Of a stretch of DNA of 64,000 bases, positions 9,221 to 18,764 are shown in pieces. The DNA lies in NCBI GenBank assembly GCA_030549855.1, contig JAUQQP010000035.1:1-64000 (forward strand), read 5' to 3'. The position numbers were made by a program, and so were the translations under genes. The notes beneath the pieces were generated by a model. That model had not been told where the DNA came from. It searched no databases and saw only the letters and a program-made list of their open reading frames with translations. Each line of letters opens with the position of its first letter. The first letter of the stretch is position 1. Source of the stretch: Cyanobacteriota bacterium SRBZ.bins.94.201705 (GTDB taxonomy: Bacteria > Cyanobacteriota > Cyanobacteriia > Cyanobacteriales > Cyanobacteriaceae).

Positions 9221-9712
9221 ATGGAGGACAAAATCCAAAGGGGCAAAAAGTGGTTAGAAACCGTCTTGGCTTTAATGGGTGTGCCCGCCAGTGTAAATGT
9301 AAGCAGAATAGAAGAAGGGGAAAATGGCACAGTCTCCTGTTGGCTGACTATCGATCAGACTAATCTCTCCCCCACTGTCATAGACGCCCTTATCGGCAAA
9401 AAAGGGGAAAACATAGACTCCCTGCAGTACCTCATCAACGTCCTGCTCAATCTCAATCTACCCGAAAATGAGCAGTGTACCTATATAATCGAGTTGAATG
9501 GCTACCGTCTTCGCCGCCAGGCGGAATTGATGGCCATTGCCCAACGGGCTGCCGAAAAAGTCCGACTCACCGGTATGCCGGAGGAAATACGACATCTTTC
9601 ATCTGTAGAGAGAAGACAAGTACACAACTTCTTGGCAAAGGCAGGAGACTTGGCCACCGAAAGTTACGGCAGTGAACCAGATCGTCGTCTGATCGTAAAA
9701 TTGAGACGTTAA
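9221..9712 (+). CDS. jag: Jag/KhpB-type KH-R3H RNA-binding protein
   Basis: This single-strand nucleic-acid binding protein has a KH domain (LIGKKGENIDSLQYLINVLLN, with the GKKG loop) and a C-terminal R3H domain (RRQVHNFLAKAG, with the Arg-x3-His pair). Family members act in RNA chaperone and cell-division control and regularly follow yidC. I chose ATG 9221 (163 residues), which has AGGAAAGGGAAAG about 10 bases upstream. An earlier ATG at 9197 and a TTG at 9185 are also in frame. Confidence 0.9.
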   Translation: MEDKIQRGKKWLETVLALMGVPASVNVSRIEEGENGTVSCWLTIDQTNLSPTVIDALIGKKGENIDSLQYLINVLLNLNLPENEQCTYIIELNGYRLRRQAELMAIAQRAAEKVRLTGMPEEIRHLSSVERRQVHNFLAKAGDLATESYGSEPDRRLIVKLRR

Positions 9713-9769
9713 TCTAAACCGCCGCCAGACAATTGACAATTGACAGTGCCTACTTTGAGGAGAAAGACA

Positions 9770-10264
9770 ATGGAAACCATCTATCTTCCCCAGCTGTTAA
9801 AAATGCCGGAGCGCACGATGGTACTACAGCTGTGCCATCGCATTGCCGGCTTAGACACCCTCACCCCCGTAAGGGGGCTTTTTACCATCCGTCATGGGGG
9901 CAATTTTATCGAACTAACCCTTGTAGCAGACACCATCATCACCCTAGTTTGTGATCGTTGTCTCCAAACCTTCAATCATCGTCTTTCTGTAGACACCTCG
10001 GAAATCATCTACTTGAGGGAAGCCCCCAAAAACCCCTCCTACCCTCCCGAAAGGGAAATCACCTGGGAGGATTTATGTGAAACCGTTTCCCCAGACAGCG
10101 AGTTTCTCATTGAAGACTGGATTTATCAACAACTCTGTCTCGCCCTCCCCACTCGCAACATCTGTAGTAATGACTGTAGCATTCCTTCCTACGTACCTAC
10201 GGACAGCGACATCGACCACCGGTGGTCAGCCCTTGCCCAACTCAAACACCTTCTCCCGGAATAA
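9770..10264 (+). CDS. DUF177/YceD-family protein
   Basis: This 164-residue protein is of the YceD/DUF177 family, whose members are linked in bacteria and plants to 23S rRNA accumulation and to ribosomal protein L32 synthesis. Family features are the CDRCLQTF segment near residue 63 and the later Cys pair (ICSNDC), which together may bind zinc. I chose ATG 9770, preceded by TTGAGGAGAAAG, rather than a TTG ten codons upstream. It is the last gene of the rpmH operon and converges on clpS. Confidence 0.8.
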   Translation: METIYLPQLLKMPERTMVLQLCHRIAGLDTLTPVRGLFTIRHGGNFIELTLVADTIITLVCDRCLQTFNHRLSVDTSEIIYLREAPKNPSYPPEREITWEDLCETVSPDSEFLIEDWIYQQLCLALPTRNICSNDCSIPSYVPTDSDIDHRWSALAQLKHLLPE

Positions 10265-10298
10265 ATTATAGCTAAAATTGTATTATTAAGTGCTATAG

Positions 10299-10592
10299 CT
10301 ATGCCGGCTCTAGGGGGGCCATGGTTAACCCCTCCCCCTTCAACTGTTGGTGGTACAACTCCGCTTGCTCTAATGGCCCTACCCACACCAACGCCTGTCC
10401 TTCAAAATGTACCTGGTTGGTCAACTCCCATGCCCTGTCCGGTGTCATATTGGGAATATACTTCAGCAAGCAGTTGGCAACGTGTTCAAAAGTGTTAAAA
10501 TCGTCGTTCAACACAATCACCTTGTAGTTGGGATAGTCCTTGCGGATTGTCTCCCTTGACCTAGTCGCTGCTACAATCGTCCCAGTAGACAT
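10299..10592 (-). CDS. clpS: ATP-dependent Clp protease adaptor ClpS
   Basis: This adaptor delivers N-degron substrates to the ClpAP/ClpCP protease. The core YKVIVLNDDFNTFEHVANCLLKYIP (split here only by description) contains the LNDDFN motif that forms the binding pocket. The pattern continues to the QVHFEGQALVW strand. Length (97) is typical. It is monocistronic and convergent with DUF177. Cyanobacteria often hold two clpS genes; this one matches the standard type by the NDDF motif. Confidence 0.92.
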   Translation of the reverse strand: MSTGTIVAATRSRETIRKDYPNYKVIVLNDDFNTFEHVANCLLKYIPNMTPDRAWELTNQVHFEGQALVWVGPLEQAELYHQQLKGEGLTMAPLEPA

Positions 10593-10730
10593 GACTTCTA
10601 TCCCTCCCTTTGCCTAATTCTTCCCAACCACATAACTTTTCTCCTCCTACATCCCCATTATTATAACAAATTATGCCCAGCCGCCCTCTTTCAGGTCTAT
10701 AATGTAAATAGCACTACTGGTTTCACTCCC

Positions 10731-11138
10731 ATGCCCATCGCTTTTTGGCGCGACGAATACGCCACTGGTATAGAAGAAATTGACCAACAACACCGCTTTC
10801 TCTTCGGCCTTATCAACAAACTCCATGATGCCATGAGTGAGGGCAAAGGCCAAGAGGTGTTGTCTGAAATTCTTGTTGAATTGGGCCAATATACCATGGA
10901 ACATTTCTCCCTAGAAGAAAAAATAATGGCCCAGTATAATTATCCCCACTTGGAAGAACATAGACAAGCCCATCAGGAACTCACACGAGATGTCCTGAAA
11001 CTACAGGCAAAAATGCAAAATAACGAACAATTTTTGACCATTGAACTCTCTCAGTTCCTTACTAATTGGCTTATCCATCACATCAAAAACGAAGATTTGA
11101 AAATGATTGAATATCTCAGAAAATTCAGAAAAATTTGA
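10731..11138 (+). CDS. Bacteriohemerythrin
   Basis: This 135-residue four-helix oxygen-binding protein has a di-iron site. The iron ligands are visible: His in IDQQHRFLF, His and Glu in MEHFSLEEK, the HLEEHRQAH cluster, and the HHIKNEDLK pair near the C-terminus. Family roles are oxygen or redox sensing and storage; the physiological role here is unknown. A TATAAT at 10698-10703 is a plausible -10 box. It is a single gene between clpS (divergent) and asnS. Confidence 0.88.
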   Translation: MPIAFWRDEYATGIEEIDQQHRFLFGLINKLHDAMSEGKGQEVLSEILVELGQYTMEHFSLEEKIMAQYNYPHLEEHRQAHQELTRDVLKLQAKMQNNEQFLTIELSQFLTNWLIHHIKNEDLKMIEYLRKFRKI

Positions 11139-11151
11139 GGCCTAATCGTGC

Positions 11152-11157
11152 TATAAT
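11152..11157 (+). promoter_or_regulatory. -10 box for asnS
   Basis: A perfect TATAAT lies 56 bases upstream of the asnS start and just after the hemerythrin stop. No convincing -35 is visible. Confidence 0.45.
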
Positions 11158-11212
11158 ATGGGGAATACCTGAGAGACTCTATTCCCCAGAAAAAAGGTAA
11201 CAACAAGAAGCC

Positions 11213-12604
11213 ATGCAGTTGGAAAGAATAGCCAGAATACTAAAAGAATCCCAGCCAGGAGAAAGAATAAAAATAAAGGGATGGGTTAGAACTAAAAGGG
11301 AACTTAAAGAATTTTCATTCGTGGAAATAAATGACGGCTCCTCCTTGGCTAATCTCCAGGTAATTATAAACTCCAATCTTCCCCACTATAACGAAAAAAT
11401 CAAAAAAATAAATACCGGCACAGCAGTAGCAATAGAAGGAAATTTGGTAGAGTCTCCCGCCAAAGGTCAAAGAATAGAATTACACGCTGAATCTGTTGAT
11501 ATAATCGGTGATTGTGACCCTGAAACTTATCCTCTACAAAAAAAACGTCACTCCTTTGAATTTTTAAGAACTATAGGCCACCTGCGCATGAGAACAAATA
11601 CTCTCGGCGCCGTTATGCGAGTCAGAAATGCCTGTGCCAACGCCATCCATCAATTCTTCCAAAGTCGTGGTTTCTTGTGGGTACATACCCCTATTATTAC
11701 CGCTAGTGACTGTGAAGGCGCCGGGGAATTATTTACAGTTACCACTCTTTCTTTAGAAGAAATCACTCAACAAAAAGATAAACAAATTACCTACAAAGAT
11801 GACTTTTTTGGCCGTCACACCTATCTCACCGTCAGTGGCCAATTAGAAGCAGAAATAATGGCTATGGCCTTTACAAATGTCTACACCTTTGGCCCCACTT
11901 TTAGGGCAGAAAATTCCAATACCTCCCGACACCTCGCCGAATTCTGGATGGTTGAACCAGAAATGGCTTTTTGTGACTTGGAAGGTGACCAAAATCTCGC
12001 TGAAGAATTCCTGAAATATATCTTTAAATATGTCTTAGAAAAATGCCCCGAAGATATGGAATTTTTCAACCAAAGGATAAACAATAATGTCCTAAAAAAC
12101 GCTGAGAATATCATTAACGAAGAATTCGCTAGGATTACTTATACTGAGGCTATTGACCTCCTGGAGAAAAGCGGGAAAAATTTCGAGTTTCCAGTAGCCT
12201 GGGGAATGGATTTACAGTCAGAACACGAAAGATATTTAGCTGAAGAATACTTCAAAAAACCAGTTATTGTTACTAATTATCCCAAAGACATTAAGGCATT
12301 TTATATGCGTCTCAATGACGATGGCAAAACAGTGGCTGCCATGGATATATTGGCCCCAGGAATTGGTGAGATAGTAGGAGGATCTCAAAGGGAAGAAAGA
12401 CTAGATGTTTTGCAGGCCAGAATCGAGGAATTGAAAATAAATCCAGAACCTCTTTGGTGGTATTTAGAATTAAGAAAATACGGAAGTGTTCCTCATTCAG
12501 GATTCGGTTTAGGCTTTGATAGACTGGTACAATTCATCACAGGAATGGATAATATTAGAGACGTTATTCCCTTCCCCCGCACACCTATGAATGCGGAATT
12601 TTAG
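11213..12604 (+). CDS. asnS: Asparaginyl-tRNA synthetase
   Basis: This class IIb synthetase charges tRNA-Asn. It has an N-terminal OB-fold anticodon-binding domain (about 17-105; [22 protein letters not shown]). The catalytic core carries motif 2 ([20 protein letters not shown], near 220-240) and motif 3 ([15 protein letters not shown], about 438-452). Length (463) is typical. The presence of AsnRS implies direct asparaginylation, not only the transamidation route. Confidence 0.96.
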   Translation: MQLERIARILKESQPGERIKIKGWVRTKRELKEFSFVEINDGSSLANLQVIINSNLPHYNEKIKKINTGTAVAIEGNLVESPAKGQRIELHAESVDIIGDCDPETYPLQKKRHSFEFLRTIGHLRMRTNTLGAVMRVRNACANAIHQFFQSRGFLWVHTPIITASDCEGAGELFTVTTLSLEEITQQKDKQITYKDDFFGRHTYLTVSGQLEAEIMAMAFTNVYTFGPTFRAENSNTSRHLAEFWMVEPEMAFCDLEGDQNLAEEFLKYIFKYVLEKCPEDMEFFNQRINNNVLKNAENIINEEFARITYTEAIDLLEKSGKNFEFPVAWGMDLQSEHERYLAEEYFKKPVIVTNYPKDIKAFYMRLNDDGKTVAAMDILAPGIGEIVGGSQREERLDVLQARIEELKINPEPLWWYLELRKYGSVPHSGFGLGFDRLVQFITGMDNIRDVIPFPRTPMNAEF

Positions 12605-12695
12605 CCTTTTATTGGGTCCATTTTAAATTGATTTTTATCCCCTAATTGTCCCACCAGGTGAGGACAAACCCCTACCCAGTGGTGGAAGATAAGTC

Positions 12696-13439
12696 TTACC
12701 CCCCCCCTATACCCCGTGTTAGGGCAATACCAGACACATAAACTCTCTCCTTTGTCCTCATTATATGGCCATATAAAAATATCCTAACCAGTTGACTTTC
12801 TCCCTTATTATTAACACAAAAACGAAAACCCCCCTTGTCGTCTTTAGTACCTCCGTAAACGCTAGTATTCCACCTATTCATGTCCCACCGTATACCGTCT
12901 TGATTACAAGTAACAGTAGGCTGTTTTTCCCTAACACTAATTAAACCATCTACTATGACGCGCCAACCAGAATCAGTGCCATCCTTTTTTATGGTTTTTC
13001 TCCTCAAAACCCCCGGTTTTTGCCAGGTATGTTGCCCTACACTAATGTCATCAAAAGCATAATAAATAAACTCCTCTCTGTTGGGGTTGTTGTCAATATT
13101 TGAGGTGATTATCTTTAAACAGTGTTGGGAGTCAATAGAAGGAGAGTCACATTTTTTGTCCTCATTTCCCGTCACCGCCATTACATAATCTGCTTGTTTT
13201 ATTTCTTCCTGAATAAAAGAAAGTGCCCTAGCTAAAGTGTTACTCTGGTTAGTTTTAGCTTCCAAGTTTTCGGTTATTCTTAACACATTTACAAAGATAT
13301 TCACTCCCAGCAACAAAATCACACCGCTACATATCCCTGCTACTAACAATTCCACCACAGAATGTCCCTTATTTCGATTGTGATGAGAGGATTGCCATAG
13401 CCAACCTGTTATTGTCTTGTTTTTGGTAGTAAAAGGCAT
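12696..13439 (-). CDS. Type IV prepilin-like protein (possibly HpsB-type pseudopilin)
   Basis: This is a 247-residue secreted pseudopilin. The prepilin peptidase signature is GHSVVELLVAG at residues 25-35: cleavage after Gly25 leaves His at +1 and the required Glu at +5. A hydrophobic helix follows to about residue 45. The C-terminal domain has three or more cysteines that may form disulfides. The basic leader of about 25 residues is long, and the +1 His (usually Phe/Met) is unusual. Cyanobacterial pseudopilins of this size include HpsB, used in polysaccharide secretion and motility, but no hps neighbours are here. I chose ATG 13439; the frame stays open 40 codons further upstream. Confidence 0.7.
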   Translation of the reverse strand: MPFTTKNKTITGWLWQSSHHNRNKGHSVVELLVAGICSGVILLLGVNIFVNVLRITENLEAKTNQSNTLARALSFIQEEIKQADYVMAVTGNEDKKCDSPSIDSQHCLKIITSNIDNNPNREEFIYYAFDDISVGQHTWQKPGVLRRKTIKKDGTDSGWRVIVDGLISVREKQPTVTCNQDGIRWDMNRWNTSVYGGTKDDKGGFRFCVNNKGESQLVRIFLYGHIMRTKERVYVSGIALTRGIGGG

Positions 13440-13716
13440 TTTTCTGTTGAATTTTTGGTTTCCTGTCCATGATACATGCAAACAACCACCAATTATTTCC
13501 CCCGCAGCAATTTTTTCCAGTGGCAACTTTTTTCTACCCCTTTGACACCCCCGTGGCACAATCCGTTATAATCCTAGACATGACAACCTGAAACCCCCCC
13601 ATCACAATTCCTAATCCCCACTTATCCTTACAGACTGTCTTTATCTAACCACCAGCCAGTATCCTCGCCAATCCCTAACTTCACCCCATTATGTCTTCTT
13701 GTTTCCCCATTAGATT

Positions 13717-14925
13717 ATGGCAAATTCATCCCTGTTGTTGACTCAAAAAATTATCGATACTATCCTTGCCTCCCCCCATCAAAAAATCACCTTTTCCGAC
13801 TACATGAATCTTTGTCTCTACAGCTATCCTTACGGTTATTACAACTCGGAAGAAATTTCTATCGGCTTTGAGGGGGATTTTTTTACCTCCCCTACCCTTG
13901 GCGAGGATTTTGGGGAATTGTTAGCCAAACAGCTGGCACAATTTTGGGAAATTTTAGACAAACCTTCCCCTTTTTATCTAGTAGAAATGGGCGCAGGAGA
14001 AGGCAACTTGTCCCTAACCATTATAAAACACCTCCAGCAGAATTACGCCCATATTTACCCCCACCTGCAATACATAATTGTCGAAGCATCCCCTACCCTC
14101 AGGAAGAAACAAACAGAGTTATTACAAAAACACCTTTCCAGTTTGGCAAAAGTAAAATGGTGTAGTCTGGAAGAGATAGAAGACAATTCCATCCGGGGGG
14201 TATTTTTCAGTAATGAATTAGTGGACGCTTTTCCGGTTAATATTGTGGAAAAGAGAAATAATCAGCTAAAGGAAGTCTATGTTACCTACAACCCTCAACA
14301 AGGATTTGTGGAAGTAGTTGATGACTTGTCTACAGACAAAATCCGGGAATATCTGGCGACGTTAAACGTAGACTTAACTGGAGAAGAATACCCTGACAAT
14401 TATCGCACGGAAGTGAACCTAAAGGCAATTGACTGGTTAGAAACAATCAGCAGAAAAATAAGACAAGGGTATCTCCTCACCATCGACTATGGATATACGG
14501 CAGAAAAATACTATCATCCCCAGAGATTCAGAGGCACCCTAAAATGTTATTATCGTCATCGACACCATGACAACCCCTATGTCAACATAGGCTGTCAAGA
14601 CATCACTTGTCATGTGAATTTTTCTGCCATTCAAATCTATGGGGAAAAATGGGGGTTACAAACCCTAGCCTACACCTCCCAGGCATTATTTCTAATGGAT
14701 TTGGGGTTAGGAGAAAGACTGGCAAAACTGTCTGAAAGGGAAATAGGAGTGGGAGAAGCAATCCAGCGTCGTTACCAACTGCACCAACTAATAAATCCGG
14801 AAGGCTTAGGGGGTTTCAGGGTGTTGTTACAGGCAAAAAACCTCACCGACTTTCAAAAGTCACAACCGCTACAAGGCTTCCAACACCTGCGGCCTTGGGA
14901 TTATAAACCTAGAATATTAGAATAA
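13717..14925 (+). CDS. MidA-type SAM-dependent methyltransferase (DUF185)
   Basis: This 402-residue protein is of the NDUFAF7/MidA family, whose mitochondrial members methylate an arginine in a complex I subunit. The SAM-binding glycine loop is VEMGAGEGNLS (about 90-100). FFSNELVDAFPV (about 165-176) and the LLTIDYGYTAEKYY segment are the conserved family blocks. In cyanobacteria an NDH-1 target is plausible but unproven. The last nine bases overlap the 3' end of the convergent TPR-like gene. Confidence 0.85.
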   Translation: MANSSLLLTQKIIDTILASPHQKITFSDYMNLCLYSYPYGYYNSEEISIGFEGDFFTSPTLGEDFGELLAKQLAQFWEILDKPSPFYLVEMGAGEGNLSLTIIKHLQQNYAHIYPHLQYIIVEASPTLRKKQTELLQKHLSSLAKVKWCSLEEIEDNSIRGVFFSNELVDAFPVNIVEKRNNQLKEVYVTYNPQQGFVEVVDDLSTDKIREYLATLNVDLTGEEYPDNYRTEVNLKAIDWLETISRKIRQGYLLTIDYGYTAEKYYHPQRFRGTLKCYYRHRHHDNPYVNIGCQDITCHVNFSAIQIYGEKWGLQTLAYTSQALFLMDLGLGERLAKLSEREIGVGEAIQRRYQLHQLINPEGLGGFRVLLQAKNLTDFQKSQPLQGFQHLRPWDYKPRILE

Positions 14926-15462
14926 TAGGAACCCAGTGAGGACACAAGTGCAAACCAGTAGAGTTAACCAGAGAAAATTGTTATCCTTGGTGTTAATTTT
15001 ACTTAAATCCTCCCATTGAATCTGGGGTGGTTTTTTAATTGTACCAGGATTAGCAGGACGGTATTTATTAAAATTCTCACCGGTAGCAGTCAAATCGGGG
15101 ATTTCCGTCAACCACTCCCGACGACGTTTTAGTCTAGGGGCTTTTAGGATATAAAGTAGGGTAGTAGCGTGGGTTTTGGTTTCATTGTGGGGATGACGGG
15201 TTAACTCCTGACACAGTTTAATCGCCTTGTCTAAATCTCCCACAGCCTGATAGGCGTTTACTAGCCAGAGACGCACCTCTCCCCCCTGTTTGGTATAAAA
15301 ATGGGTTAATTTACTGGCCTCTTCGAGAATACTAACACTTAAACCATAACGACCCCTTTCAAAGGCCAGTTTTCCACTCTCGAATTTCTCCCTAAAATCC
15401 TGAGGGGAACTGGGTGCCACTGTTAGGACATCTACTAGCGTTGATTGAAGCCATTGTATCAT
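14917..15462 (-). CDS. TPR-like protein with C-terminal membrane anchor
   Basis: This 181-residue protein has two helical TPR-like repeats (FREKFESGKLAFERGRYG and VRLWLVNAYQAVGDLDKAIKL, about 25-95). A basic linker and a final hydrophobic helix (about 162-180) would anchor it in a membrane with the repeats on one side. It is a conserved cyanobacterial hypothetical with no assigned function. I chose the ATG at 15462 (MIQWLQS); an in-frame ATG six codons upstream is also possible. The coding end overlaps the convergent methyltransferase gene. Confidence 0.65.
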   Translation of the reverse strand: MIQWLQSTLVDVLTVAPSSPQDFREKFESGKLAFERGRYGLSVSILEEASKLTHFYTKQGGEVRLWLVNAYQAVGDLDKAIKLCQELTRHPHNETKTHATTLLYILKAPRLKRRREWLTEIPDLTATGENFNKYRPANPGTIKKPPQIQWEDLSKINTKDNNFLWLTLLVCTCVLTGFLLF

Positions 15463-16176
15463 AAAACTGACTCCAAACAACCATGGCTACAAAATTTTTT
15501 ACAAACCAGAGACTGGGGAAAGAGGGAGAAAATCAGATGACATACAATACAGTCAGAAATAGTCAGAGGAGACGCCACTGAGGTTCAATTGGTTTGAAGG
15601 GTTACAATTACGGGTAACTAGGTGTGTATTTTACCAGGAAATGTCCCTGTGTATCTGTTAACAAATGACTAAAGATGCCATAGACTTTTCCAGGTATTAC
15701 AGTATTTGTAATGAGGCCCAAATTTGGGGTACATCAGCAACAACTGGCAACAGTGGCAAAGAATAACAATTGAACAATTTGGAAGACAAAGACACAACTA
15801 AATGCCTGTTATGATTTTACCATTCAAAGGGCGTTTATTAAAATGGTAACGGGATTATTACTGGGGATAGCTTATTTGTTAGGCGATATTTGGGAGCATT
15901 TGGTATATCTAAAAGAGGCTATTTACCCTCGGGAGTTTTGGAATTAAAGTAGAATATTCACTCCTCGAATATGCAGCAGATTTTGTCGATTCTTCTTAGA
16001 GAATTGTTGTAGTTTAATTTTCCCCTTGAAAGATGGAATGATGGTGGCATTGTGCTATTTGAGGGATTCTTATTGTTTACAAGATAAATGAAGCCGGGGA
16101 TTGGGGGGTTGTGCGGGAATAAATTAAGGTTTAAAGTATAAGACTTTATCAGCCAAGTTTGCAGAGGGGTGAAAAA
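15463..16176. other. Divergent intergenic region with one possible tiny gene
   Basis: This is about 700 bases between two divergent genes. Apart from the possible 34-codon gene at 15843-15947 I see no RNA gene, repeat or conserved motif. An open frame on the minus strand (15958-16266) overlaps the kinase start and has no resemblance to any family, so I leave it out. Promoters for both flanking genes must lie here. Confidence 0.5.
15843..15947 (+). CDS. Possible small hydrophobic protein (34 residues)
   Basis: The short frame encodes MVTGLLLGIAYLLGDIWEHL... with one hydrophobic stretch (residues 2-15) and a charged tail ending EFWN. The composition resembles single-span or peripheral small membrane proteins of photosynthetic complexes, but it matches none that I know (PsbI, PsbM, PetL, NdhP and NdhQ were considered). 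No good ribosome-binding site precedes the ATG. It could be chance. Confidence 0.25.
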   Translation: MVTGLLLGIAYLLGDIWEHLVYLKEAIYPREFWN

Positions 16177-17724
16177 ATGTCCACACCGCAGTTGATAGAA
16201 AGAATGCAACAAGCAAGTTTCTACCCACATCCTGTCAGTCAACCTATTGAGGTTATACACACTCATTGTTCCATGGTATTTTTAACTGGGGAATTTGCCT
16301 ACAAAGTCAAAAAAGCTGTCGACTTTGGGTTTCTTAACTACTCTACCTGTCAGTTACGGAAACACTTTTTGGAAATGGAATTGACAATGAATAAACCCAT
16401 AGCCCCAGATATATATTTGGAGGTGTTACCGATTGTATATAGGGAGGGAGACTATTATCTGGGGGGAGAGGGGGAAGTGGTAGAATATGCCCTCAAAATG
16501 AATCAGTTTCCCCAGGAAAGCCTGTTAATCAACTTCTTCACGGCGGGGAAACTCACAAGCCAACATATGGAGGAATTGGGGAGGTTAGTAGCAGAATTTC
16601 ATCGTAACGCTAGGACGGACGAATATATTACCAGTTTTGGTCATCCTGACAAGATAGCAGAATCAATCCAAGAGAATTATCAACAAACCGTAAAATACAT
16701 TGGCATTGCCCAAACAGAAAAACAATATAAGGAGACGGTAGCCTTTACAGAGGACTTTTTGGCCAATAAGAGGGAGATTTTCCACCAAAGACAATTAAAC
16801 CAGAAAATCAGAGAATGTCATGGAGATTTACACCTGAAAAACATGTGCTACTGGAAGGGGAAAATACAACTATTTGATCGTATCGAATTCAATGAGCCCT
16901 TCCGCTTTGTAGACGTGATGTATGACGTCGCCTTTACGATGATGGACTTACATTTTCGCGACGCCTTTGCCTTAGCCAATGTGTTTGCCAATACCTATCT
17001 CACCGAAACCGACGACTGGGAAGGCTTGTTGGTATTGCCGCTATATCTTTGTCGTCAGGCGTATGTAAGAGCCAAAGTCACCTCCTTTCTCCTAGATGAC
17101 GAATCCTTACCCCAACAAGAAAGGGAAAAAGCCAGACAAACAGCCCAACAGTATTATCATCTAGCTTGGAAATATACCCAACCTACCAGGGGAAGACTTA
17201 TAATGGTAACTGGCCTCTCCGGCAGTGGCAAAACCACGGTAGCAAGACAAATAGCCCAGAAAATAAACGGTTTCCAAATTCGCTCCGATGCCGTGCGTAA
17301 ACATATAGCAGGGATTGGCCTCCATGTCAAGGGGGATGGTAGCGTTTACTCCCCAGAGATGACACAACGCACTTATAATCGTCTCATTGAACTAGCTAAA
17401 ATCCTCACCAAGGCAGGATACAATATAATCCTAGACGCCAAATTCGATCAACTACAATACCGTCAACCCCTACTAGAATTTGCCCTCCAGGAAAACATCC
17501 CCCTTACCATCATCCATTGTACTGCGCCCCTGTCGGTATTGGCAGAAAGACTGAGTCGCCGTCAGAAAGACATATCCGACGCTACCCCAGACTTGCTACC
17601 ACAACAACAAAGCCAACAACAACCCTTTACAGAAGCAGAAAAACCCTTTGTAGTAACCCTAGACACCAGTTTACCAGGGACGACGCTGTCTGAGAGGATA
17701 AGAGAAATACTAAGCCCAGCCTAA
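16177..17724 (+). CDS. Aminoglycoside-phosphotransferase-like / P-loop kinase fusion
   Basis: This 515-residue two-domain protein has an APH-like kinase domain in the N-terminal 320 residues, with the catalytic loop CHGDLHLKNMCYW near 215 and the metal-binding D in LFDRIEFNE. The C-terminal AAA-type P-loop domain has Walker A GLSGSGKTTVARQ near residue 345, resembling gluconate- or shikimate-kinase-like folds. Such fusions are widespread in cyanobacteria and proteobacteria, but the substrate is unknown. I chose ATG 16177, which has GAGGGG seven bases upstream. Confidence 0.8.
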   Translation: MSTPQLIERMQQASFYPHPVSQPIEVIHTHCSMVFLTGEFAYKVKKAVDFGFLNYSTCQLRKHFLEMELTMNKPIAPDIYLEVLPIVYREGDYYLGGEGEVVEYALKMNQFPQESLLINFFTAGKLTSQHMEELGRLVAEFHRNARTDEYITSFGHPDKIAESIQENYQQTVKYIGIAQTEKQYKETVAFTEDFLANKREIFHQRQLNQKIRECHGDLHLKNMCYWKGKIQLFDRIEFNEPFRFVDVMYDVAFTMMDLHFRDAFALANVFANTYLTETDDWEGLLVLPLYLCRQAYVRAKVTSFLLDDESLPQQEREKARQTAQQYYHLAWKYTQPTRGRLIMVTGLSGSGKTTVARQIAQKINGFQIRSDAVRKHIAGIGLHVKGDGSVYSPEMTQRTYNRLIELAKILTKAGYNIILDAKFDQLQYRQPLLEFALQENIPLTIIHCTAPLSVLAERLSRRQKDISDATPDLLPQQQSQQQPFTEAEKPFVVTLDTSLPGTTLSERIREILSPA

Positions 17725-17732
17725 TTCCCTGG

Positions 17733-17766
17733 GGATGGGGAAGTGTAGCTAAAACCCTCCCCATCC
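17733..17766. terminator. Stem-loop between the convergent kinase fusion and speD
   Basis: A perfect 9-bp stem (GGATGGGGA with TCCCCATCC) and a 16-base loop lie just after the kinase fusion stop. No long T-run follows on either strand, so it may be a weak terminator or a 3'-end stabiliser. Confidence 0.5.
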
Positions 17767-17891
17767 TCTTGACGTAGCGCCTTATAAAGGAGATAAAACC
17801 CTCAAATGCGGACTGTTCTTGCTCTATTCTACCAGTGAGTTAGAGAGAATTTCCTAGAACACGGGATAATTTGAGGGAACTACAAGCGTCT

Positions 17892-18299
17892 TTAACGGGT
17901 ACTGGAAACCAACTCCTCCAGTTTCTTCACAGTGGCTTGATGGGTGGCGTAAATCTCTGGGAAACCACGGTCTATCTCTCGGATTTTGGCCTCTTTTGCC
18001 CCTAGTGCTGCCTGTAAGACCTTCATTGCCTCTTTTGGTTCCCCTTTGCCACAGAAGAACAAATCCGCGGCAAAATAACCATACTCAGGCCACGTGTGGA
18101 TGGCAATATGTGACTCTGCCAAGGTTACAGTGGCAGTTACCCCGTGGGGACTAAACTGGTGTACACACATGTCTATCAAGGTGGCCTTTCCGGCCTTAAC
18201 GGCATTTAATAACCCCTCGCGGATTCTTTCGGGATCATTTAAAAGATCCGCAGGGGCTTGCCATGCATCCACCACTAGATGTGTACCCACTTTTTTCAT
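17892..18299 (-). CDS. speD: S-adenosylmethionine decarboxylase proenzyme
   Basis: This pyruvoyl enzyme makes decarboxylated SAM for spermidine synthesis. It is the prokaryotic class 1B type. The self-cleavage site is in AESHIAIHTWPE near residue 62, where Glu-Ser is cut and the serine becomes the pyruvoyl group. The catalytic His and the later FFCGKG cysteine are present. Length (135) is normal. It stands alone; no speE is nearby. The promoter must lie in the following 460-base gap. Confidence 0.93.
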   Translation of the reverse strand: MKKVGTHLVVDAWQAPADLLNDPERIREGLLNAVKAGKATLIDMCVHQFSPHGVTATVTLAESHIAIHTWPEYGYFAADLFFCGKGEPKEAMKVLQAALGAKEAKIREIDRGFPEIYATHQATVKKLEELVSSTR

Positions 18300-18764
18300 T
18301 CTTCCTAACTCACTCCATACAGTTTTTGCTACAGTATTTGTTTTTTTGTTTTGTTTGTTGGCTTTGGATTTCTTGCTTGGCTACTCTTCCTTATTACCTT
18401 TGTATTTCTTGTGATTTATTAGGTTAAGGAAAAGTAAAGACAAAAAATCACTCAGCTAACCAGCATATACAAAAACGGGCGGGAATGTCAAGTCCCTTTA
18501 CAAAACTTAACGCCAGGTCGAGATGACGCTTGTGTGAAAAACGGCAGAGGCACCGCATCCCACCGGCAGTTGCAAGTTGTTGTAAAGGGAGCCCCTTCAT
18601 TCCCCTGGTAGTCATCATAACACGAGGGTAAGAGGAAGGGGGTATTCGGTAACAATTTTTCACCTGTGGGGCAACAGAGGGGGAAAAATACAGGGGGAAT
18701 AATTGATGGAAGGGAGGGGTATCGCCGATAATGGAAGGGAAAGTGAGGGAAAAGAGTGAAAAAT
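18300..18764. other. Divergent speD/glyS intergenic region
   Basis: This region is about 465 bases long and purine-rich toward glyS (many GGGA/GGGG blocks at 18660-18760). Several long minus-strand frames here overlap one another and match no family. I see no tRNA, hairpin terminator or recognised riboswitch. It should hold the promoters of speD and glyS. Confidence 0.45.

Noticed and set aside
15958-16266. 102-codon minus-strand frame
   Set aside because: It overlaps the start of the kinase fusion, has no ribosome-binding site and no recognisable domain.
18094-18414. 106-codon plus-strand frame opposite speD
   Set aside because: It lies antisense to the clear speD gene and its hydrophobic end falls in non-coding DNA. 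No family resemblance.
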